64,000 nucleotides of DNA from Onstottus_B arcticum (GTDB taxonomy: Bacteria > Acidobacteriota > Blastocatellia > UBA7656), in contig JBBPIE010000021.1 in the NCBI GenBank assembly GCA_038040485.1, positions 56,268 to 120,267 of the forward strand. Direction: 5' to 3'. Both the position numbers and the translations under genes were made by a program. The notes under the pieces were generated by a model, which was not told where the DNA came from, searched no databases, and saw only the letters and a program-made list of their open reading frames with translations. Of the stretch, positions 59,361 through 64,000 are shown in pieces (the stretch's first letter is position 1; each line of letters begins with the position of its first letter).

Positions 59361-59510
59361 AGCAATTGCCTCTCGTGGACGTACCTCCTTGATGAAGTCT
59401 TTCAAAAGAGTACGCTCAGTGAAGTCGTCTATAGTTGTGGCACAGTATCCGGTGCGGGGCCAAAAGGGCTAGGGGCTCTCGGGACGGAGATCACCTGTGC
59501 AGGCCATTTT

Positions 59511-60896
59511 TTAACCCACCGCGATAAGGCTTCCCGAAGTGCGGAAGTAGATCACTCCCTGCGATATCGCCGGCGTTGCCAGACAAGGCTCGCCCAACTC
59601 ATTCTTCGACAGCACGTCCATCTTAGGCCCCGCCTTGATGACGTGCACGACGCCCTGCTCGGTCGGGCAATACACTTTGCCGTCCGCCGCGACTAGTGAT
59701 GATGAGCAGGAAGCGTCAGCGCCAAGCCGCTCTTCATACATCTTGCCGCCCGTCTTGAAATCGAAGCACCGCAACACGCCGTTGTGATTCGCGAGATAAA
59801 TGTAGCCGCCGTATACGACCGGCGTGGAAATGTAAGAGCCTCCATTCGGAACGCTCCAGACAATCGAATCGTTGCTGGTGCTGCCTTCCGCCAACGAGAG
59901 GTCGCCCTGCGCCGAAGGGCGAATCGCAAACAGTGGAGCTTTCCCTCCGTGCGCGTTGGAAACCACAATCAATCCGTCCGCGACAAACGGAGTCGGAATC
60001 GGAATGTCTCCGCCCCCGCGCAAGCGCCACAGCTCCTTACCTGTTTCCAGATCATAAGAAACGATGAACGGCCATCCGTTGGTGACGACCTGCGTTCTCG
60101 CGCCATCCGAGTGGATCAACGGCGTACCCCAGCTTCCTTCACAAGTTCCCTTGCGCGACGCTCGCCACAACTCCTTGCCATCCGAGAGTTGGAAAGCCGC
60201 GACGAACGGGGCCTTCGGATCATCGCAAAGCACCACGATCCGATCGCGATACAACGCCGGGGAGCTGCTATAACCCCACCCGATGCCGCGCCAACTGTTG
60301 TTGATGACTCCAAGGTCTTTGGTCCACAAAAGCTTGCCATTGAGATCAAAGCAGTACAGCCCTTCTGAGCCAAAGAAGCCTACCAGCCGCCGGCCATCGG
60401 TGATGAGAGTTGTATTCGCGTGAGTTGATTTCTCGTGTCTTTCCGTCGCGGGCTTGCTCGTGCGAACGACTCGCTCCCAAACCCGTTTCCCCGATTTCTT
60501 ATCGAAGCACAGGACCATCCACTTCTGTTCATCATTGTCCTGCGCCGGTTTCACATCGCCGTAGTAGCCGATGCGCAGAGGCGCTTTGCCTGACAGCCGA
60601 ACCACCGTGCCGACATAAATCCGGTCGCCCCAGACGATAGGACTTGAGTGGGCGAGACCTGGAATCTCGGCGCGCCACATCACGCCTGAGACCTTTCCCG
60701 CCGAGGCATCCGCGTTCCATGCGGCCCGCGTCGCATAGCCGTCCGCGACGCCTTGAGCGCCGGTGCCGCGAAACCCCGGCCAGTTTTGTTCCGGCTTCGA
60801 AGCCAGTGCGACGGCGGGCACAGCCATTAGAGAACTCGCCAGAAATGAACGCCGTGATACTCCGCTTAAGGTTCTTCCCTGCTTCTTATTCATCAC
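59511..60896 (-). CDS. Tat-exported PQQ-like beta-propeller protein
   Basis: This 461-residue protein has a twin-arginine signal (SRRSFLASSLMAVPAVALA, about 14-32). A PQQ-enzyme-type propeller follows with repeats such as WVLCFDKKSGKRVWERVV, LYCFDLNGKLLWTKDLG, SYDLETGKELWRLRGG and LRCFDFKTGGKMYEERLG. No quinone-binding Cys pair or dehydrogenase domain is present, so it may be a structural or sugar-binding member. It faces the toxin-antitoxin pair on the opposite strand. Confidence 0.8.
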   Translation of the reverse strand: MMNKKQGRTLSGVSRRSFLASSLMAVPAVALASKPEQNWPGFRGTGAQGVADGYATRAAWNADASAGKVSGVMWRAEIPGLAHSSPIVWGDRIYVGTVVRLSGKAPLRIGYYGDVKPAQDNDEQKWMVLCFDKKSGKRVWERVVRTSKPATERHEKSTHANTTLITDGRRLVGFFGSEGLYCFDLNGKLLWTKDLGVINNSWRGIGWGYSSSPALYRDRIVVLCDDPKAPFVAAFQLSDGKELWRASRKGTCEGSWGTPLIHSDGARTQVVTNGWPFIVSYDLETGKELWRLRGGGDIPIPTPFVADGLIVVSNAHGGKAPLFAIRPSAQGDLSLAEGSTSNDSIVWSVPNGGSYISTPVVYGGYIYLANHNGVLRCFDFKTGGKMYEERLGADASCSSSLVAADGKVYCPTEQGVVHVIKAGPKMDVLSKNELGEPCLATPAISQGVIYFRTSGSLIAVG

Positions 60897-60940
60897 TCAT
60901 TCCTTTCACATTAACTCAGCTCTCAACACGCATATCCGAA

Positions 60941-61615
60941 TTACGGATGCGGTCTTCCAATCAAGTTGGCTTGCATGCCGCCGCCATAGTCCGGGCGAAT
61001 AAAGAAGTCCCCGTAACATAGTTTCCTGAGAATGGACGCTGGGCGAAGATGCCAGCTCGCCCAGGTCAGCGGAGAATCTCCGTTCATATCTTTCACGTCT
61101 ATGACTGCCCCGGCGTCCAGAAGGAGCTGGATAGTTTCTTCAGTCCCAAAGGCGGCGGCTCGATGCAATGGCGTTTCACCTTTGGTTCTGCAGTCTCGCA
61201 TGAACGCACCCGTTTCGACCGACAACCTGGTCACGCAATTTGGATTGGCGCCGCCGGTTAGCAGGACTTTGACGACTACGTCGTGCGCAGCGCGGTTGCT
61301 TGTGCATAAAGCCGAGTGCAACGGTGTTTCTCCAGTGTCCGGCAGAGGACGATTCACGTCGGCGCCCTTTTCGATCAGGAACTGGCACAGCCGCCAGTGC
61401 CCATGAAAAGCAGCTCCGTTGAGTCCGAGGTTATCTCCCAACGACTCTAGCGACTCGCCGCTGGCGAGAAGGAATCTTATGGCGCTTACGTCTCCATAGT
61501 AGGCGCACCACTCGATCAACGAGACTCCGTTGTTGTCCTTCGAGTTGGCGGGCTTGCCTTGCGATAGATAATCGAACACCAGGTCGGTCCGTCCGTCTGA
61601 GATTCGATCAAGCAT
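60941..61615 (-). CDS. Ankyrin-repeat protein
   Basis: This 224-residue protein consists of about five to six ankyrin repeats. Examples are GVSLIEWCAYYGDVSAIRFLL, GLNGAAFHGHWRLCQFLIEKGADVN, GETPLHSALCTSNRAAHDVVVKVLLTGGANPN and GETPLHRAAAFGTEETIQLLLDAGAVID. No other domain or signal peptide is visible. It is probably a cytoplasmic interaction protein. It lies 45 nt upstream of the PQQ-like gene on the same strand and may share its transcript. Confidence 0.85.
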   Translation of the reverse strand: MLDRISDGRTDLVFDYLSQGKPANSKDNNGVSLIEWCAYYGDVSAIRFLLASGESLESLGDNLGLNGAAFHGHWRLCQFLIEKGADVNRPLPDTGETPLHSALCTSNRAAHDVVVKVLLTGGANPNCVTRLSVETGAFMRDCRTKGETPLHRAAAFGTEETIQLLLDAGAVIDVKDMNGDSPLTWASWHLRPASILRKLCYGDFFIRPDYGGGMQANLIGRPHP

Positions 61616-61927
61616 AACTCTCCTTTGTCCAAACGCGCGATGAATGCCCGAGCCTCGTTATCGCAGTCCTTGATTATTCAAAGCTTGCCTCATAGCGTCA
61701 ACATCAACCCTAGAAGTACAGCGCTGGCCAGCGGCTGGAAGCCGCTTCGATCGTCTCCGCGCAACCTCCGCGTCTCAGCGGCTCCGCCTTTAAGCCAGGT
61801 AGAAAACTCCTAACACAGCGGGCCACGCAGAGATCGCCCGGTCGCCACACGAGGCGGCGACTGCTGTGGAGAGGCTTACTTCTCGCTCCATTCGCGCGAT
61901 GTGAGCAGGTGGAGTATCGACCAGTCT
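61616..61927. other. Spacer between ankyrin and hicA genes
   Basis: No gene is seen in these 312 nt. A fragment CCTCCGCGTCTCAGCGGCTCC recalls the dispersed palindrome words found at 4421-4553. Otherwise it holds nothing identifiable. Confidence 0.5.
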
Positions 61928-62140
61928 TTAGAGTGCGTCGAATTCGTCGGCACTGAGTCCAGCTTGACGCAGGATGCGGATGGTGCCGGCAGCGACTTCT
62001 TGATGCTTTGGTACAGTAGCGGTGCGCGTATCCGCGGCAGTGGTTTTCGCGAACTTCACGTGGCTGCCCGTTTGTCCGGCTTCCTTAAAGCTCGCCGCTT
62101 CCAGTTTGCGTTTTACTTCCCGGAACGGCAGCGGCTTCAT
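61928..62140 (-). CDS. hicA: HicA-family toxin
   Basis: This 70-residue protein has the HicA double-stranded-RNA-binding-like pattern: PFREVKRKLEAASF, the catalytic His region GSHVKF, then TVPKHQEVAAGTIRILRQAGL. HicA toxins cut mRNA. The start overlaps the hicB stop by ATGA, so the antitoxin gene comes first on this strand. Confidence 0.88.
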   Translation of the reverse strand: MKPLPFREVKRKLEAASFKEAGQTGSHVKFAKTTAADTRTATVPKHQEVAAGTIRILRQAGLSADEFDAL

Positions 62141-62343
62141 GCCGCTTTGATGTCTATTTCGATATTGCGCACGTGCGGTACGACTGTGGCGACTGGCGGC
62201 GTGAAGTGCAGTTCAAGGGCGTCACGCAGATTATCGAGAGCCTCATCCTCCGTCGCTCCTTGGCTGGCAACATCGACCTGCATGCACTGCGCGATGTACC
62301 ATTCGCCTTCTTGCCAGACGCTAGCTGTGAATGATTGTTTCAT
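62137..62343 (-). CDS. hicB: HicB-family antitoxin
   Basis: This 68-residue protein has the HicB core: ASVWQEGEWYIAQCMQVDVASQGATEDEALDNLRDALEL. It is a short HicB without a clear C-terminal DNA-binding domain. The ATG at 62343 was chosen; the upstream in-frame extension (from 62442) overlaps the next gene and is unlike HicB. A second, truncated copy lies at 63511-63545. Confidence 0.85.
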   Translation of the reverse strand: MKQSFTASVWQEGEWYIAQCMQVDVASQGATEDEALDNLRDALELHFTPPVATVVPHVRNIEIDIKAA

Positions 62344-62386
62344 AACTTGTAGGCTTCTCGCGGAACGATAATCATTTCGCCGAGGT

Positions 62387-63007
62387 TCATCGTGAGGATG
62401 CAATCTTGGTCGACCGCTTCGCGATCCGGTTGATCGTTTCACTTAGCTTGATGATGCCTTCCAGATCACGACTGGCCTTCACTCGAAGCTCAGCGTCGTT
62501 GGCCGAACTAAGGCGAAAAACAGAGCTGCCCAGAAAGCTGTTAATCAAGCGGCTCAGTTCGGGCAGCATCGACGCGAGATCAGCATTCTCATCGTATCGA
62601 ATCTTCTCGCCCTTATCGACAACCCGAAGAAGCGCAACATTGTACTTGATTCGAGTTGCGCGAGTCTTCAGATCGGCTGTCACGTCGGCGAGAGTCTTAT
62701 AGTCTAACGAAGGCGCTGATGACTGGGTGGCGATCTTCTCGACGTTGATCGAGTGTAGCTTGTCGAAGTCTTCGCTCAACTGAGCGTTCTGTCTCCTGCG
62801 GACGAACTCAGCCTGGTCCTCGTCCTCAGAAACCGATATGAGCCCCAATTCGCGAGATCGCTGGTTAATCGACTCAACCAGCGCTCGGAACTTTGGCCTC
62901 GTCGCCGGGTCGGCAGGCGGTTTGGGCTGCTGTTGGGCAAGAAGTGATTGTGCCAGGACAAGAGCTACGAGAACTGTAGCAGCGCACGCTTTTCTGGGCT
63001 CCTTCAT
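62387..63007 (-). CDS. Exported helical protein, function unknown
   Basis: This 206-residue protein has a signal peptide (ATVLVALVLAQSLLAQ). A Pro-rich linker and a long helical body follow, with ALVESINQRSRELGLIS and LADVTADLKTRATRIKYNVALL. It has no recognised domain. The tail is basic (RIAKRSTKIASSR). It lies 43 nt upstream of hicB. Confidence 0.6.
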   Translation of the reverse strand: MKEPRKACAATVLVALVLAQSLLAQQQPKPPADPATRPKFRALVESINQRSRELGLISVSEDEDQAEFVRRRQNAQLSEDFDKLHSINVEKIATQSSAPSLDYKTLADVTADLKTRATRIKYNVALLRVVDKGEKIRYDENADLASMLPELSRLINSFLGSSVFRLSSANDAELRVKASRDLEGIIKLSETINRIAKRSTKIASSR

Positions 63008-63129
63008 TGTGGCAGCCTCCCGAACTAAAGGTGTGCAGCGAGTATAAACCGTGTTCTATAACTTCTCAATAACATTCATAGCATTTCTTTGGCGGCAGAT
63101 TCTCGCATTCAAGTCCCGGGCGGGACCCC

Positions 63130-63488
63130 GGAGTAAGCCACGGGTGAGCCAGCGAACCCGTGGGCCGAAACGAAAGGGCCGCTCAGCCCGCGAAGCGGGT
63201 GGTGGCATAGAGCCACGGGTGAGTCCGCGAACCCGTGGGCCAAAGCGTCCAGCGATCGAATCCGCGCAGCGGATGGCGGACAAGGGTTGCGACAACCCGC
63301 TGCAGACCAATGCTCGGGAGGTCAGATCCGCAATGTTGCACTGCTGCATGCCGTCACCCTTCCAGGGTTCGCGTCCGACAGATAGACCTTCTTGCCTCGG
63401 CCGTCCGTCAGCCCGCTCGCTCCCGCGCGGTCCCACGGGTTCGCGGGACTCACCCGTGGCTTTATTCCGGCATCCCTTCGGGATTCAC
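63130..63488. repeat. Palindromic repeat cluster related to the 45-kb element
   Basis: CCACGGGTGAGCCAGCGA plus ACCCGTGGG lies at 63138-63164, a closer copy at 63213-63239 and an inverted copy at 63432-63459. They share the unit in the composite palindrome at 45045-45327. The right end also carries CGGCATCCCTTCGGGAT, the same word order as the 45-kb arm. The 63008-63585 stretch has no gene; this cluster and the hicB relic account for most of it. Confidence 0.75.
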
Positions 63489-63510
63489 TTCACGTTTCGT
63501 CATCCTTTAA

Positions 63511-63545
63511 CTGGCAACATCGACCTCGATGCATTGAGCGATGTA
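63511..63545 (-). pseudogene. hicB relic
   Basis: The 35 nt match 62264-62298 of hicB at 31 of 35 positions and encode YIAQCIEVDVAS on the minus strand. The intact HicB has YIAQCMQVDVAS at this point. The relic is cut off immediately beside the palindromic cluster. It is a fragment of a second hicB copy. Confidence 0.7.
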
Positions 63546-63585
63546 TTCTAGAAAAGATCTGCACCGAAAAGAGAGGGGTTCTATC

Positions 63586-64000
63586 ATGCGATTCGCGAAG
63601 ATCATTCTAGGCATCCTCAGCACTTTCGGCTTCTGCGCCCTGGCACAACCAATCTCTTCACAGACGCCTGCCCAGACCAAACGCATCGTAATTGCAGCGA
63701 GCGCCGTGCTCGATGGCCGAGGCCGCGTCCTGCGCAACACTCGTATCGTGATTGAGGGCTCAAAGATCGTCGCACTCTACTCAAGAGATGCCACGAAGGC
63801 CGGCCCTATAGACTACGACCTGCGTGGCCTGACCGTGCTGCCGGGCTGGATTGACGCGCACGTTCACATTACCTGGAGCTTCGACAAGGATGGGAAAAAT
63901 GCGAACGAGGGAGCAGCAACACCGGAGGCTGCGTATCAAGCGGCTTCGAATGCATGGGTGACGCTGATGGCGGGCTTCACGACGGTGCAAAACGTGGGCT
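63586..64000 (+). CDS. Amidohydrolase-family protein, N-terminal fragment
   Basis: The first 138 residues of an exported metallohydrolase run off the right edge. It starts MRFAKIILGILSTFGFCALAQ (signal peptide). ASAVLDGRGRVLRNTRIVIEGSKIVAL and GLTVLPGWIDAHVHI follow, the usual N-terminal beta-sandwich and metal-binding HxH of imidazolonepropionase-like amidohydrolases. GAGAGGGG precedes the ATG. Substrates of this group include peptides, xenobiotics and lactones; none can be chosen from the fragment. Confidence 0.85.
   Translation, partial: MRFAKIILGILSTFGFCALAQPISSQTPAQTKRIVIAASAVLDGRGRVLRNTRIVIEGSKIVALYSRDATKAGPIDYDLRGLTVLPGWIDAHVHITWSFDKDGKNANEGAATPEAAYQAASNAWVTLMAGFTTVQNVG

Noticed and set aside
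45045..63488. Possible CRISPR arrays in the repeated palindromes
   Set aside because: The repeats are irregular in spacing, occur in both orientations and have no unique spacers or cas genes.

Overview
The window is a bacterial chromosome segment, moderately GC-rich by eye, with mostly single genes or short operons separated by palindrome-rich spacers. Taken together, several things suggest a soil Acidobacteriota, perhaps class Blastocatellia: carboxypeptidase-regulatory-like exported proteins, a CHAT/TPR lipoprotein, a 23S rRNA-IVP-type four-helix-bundle gene, GTG/TTG starts, abundant intergenic palindromes and a tmRNA tag ending in LALAA. This placement is an inference; no 16S or other decisive marker is present. 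The window opens inside an RND metal-efflux pump gene and ends inside an amidohydrolase gene.

Region by region. 1-1.2 kb: minus-strand metal-response genes (CusA/CzcA N-terminus, FixH/YtkA-like lipoprotein, small Cys-rich exported protein). 1.4-6.9 kb: an amidohydrolase, a CreD-like membrane protein, UbiX, a small exported protein and a UbiA prenyltransferase, a set consistent with menaquinone synthesis by the futalosine route. 6.9-16.9 kb: a surface-glycan locus with two GT-C glycosyltransferases, an asparagine-synthase-like amidotransferase, a nucleotide-sugar epimerase, a GT2 and a WecG/TagA glycosyltransferase, interrupted by small unknown membrane genes. 17-22 kb: an OmpA-like exported protein, a large TPR-CHAT lipoprotein (putative caspase-like protease) and an unknown partner. 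22-31 kb: a phosphatase-superfamily enzyme, a four-helix-bundle protein, a divergent EF-G, a possible two-gene cassette, a RibD/DHFR-like reductase, a cupin, RNase PH and the tmRNA gene ssrA (30826-31179, minus strand). 31-38 kb: DUF4129 and zinc-ribbon membrane proteins, a small island with a Phd antitoxin and a HEPN-like protein, a penicillin-acylase-family enzyme and a Crp/Fnr regulator. 38-45 kb: exported proteins, a PaaG-like enoyl-CoA hydratase/isomerase and an MFS transporter.

The most notable block is 45.7-58.7 kb. A sigma-54 (NtrC-type) response regulator is followed by a 1686-residue multicopper-oxidase-like protein, similar in size and layout to the giant MofA/MnxG-type manganese oxidases. 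After it come a YVTN beta-propeller protein, a tandem SCO1/SenC copper chaperone carrying a heavy-metal-binding motif, and a cytochrome c fused to a type-1 periplasmic-binding domain. I read this as a dedicated extracytoplasmic metal-oxidation or electron-transfer module with its own copper-loading protein. Substrate and regulation are inferred.

The right end carries BrnT/CopG-like and HicA/HicB toxin-antitoxin pairs, a PQQ-type propeller protein and an ankyrin-repeat protein. It also has long palindromic repeats of the same family as one at 45 kb, next to a small hicB relic. Several genes (starts at 1478, 4596, 9070, 12708 and 14471) have a -10 hexamer only 6-10 nt before the start codon, suggesting leaderless or nearly leaderless mRNAs.
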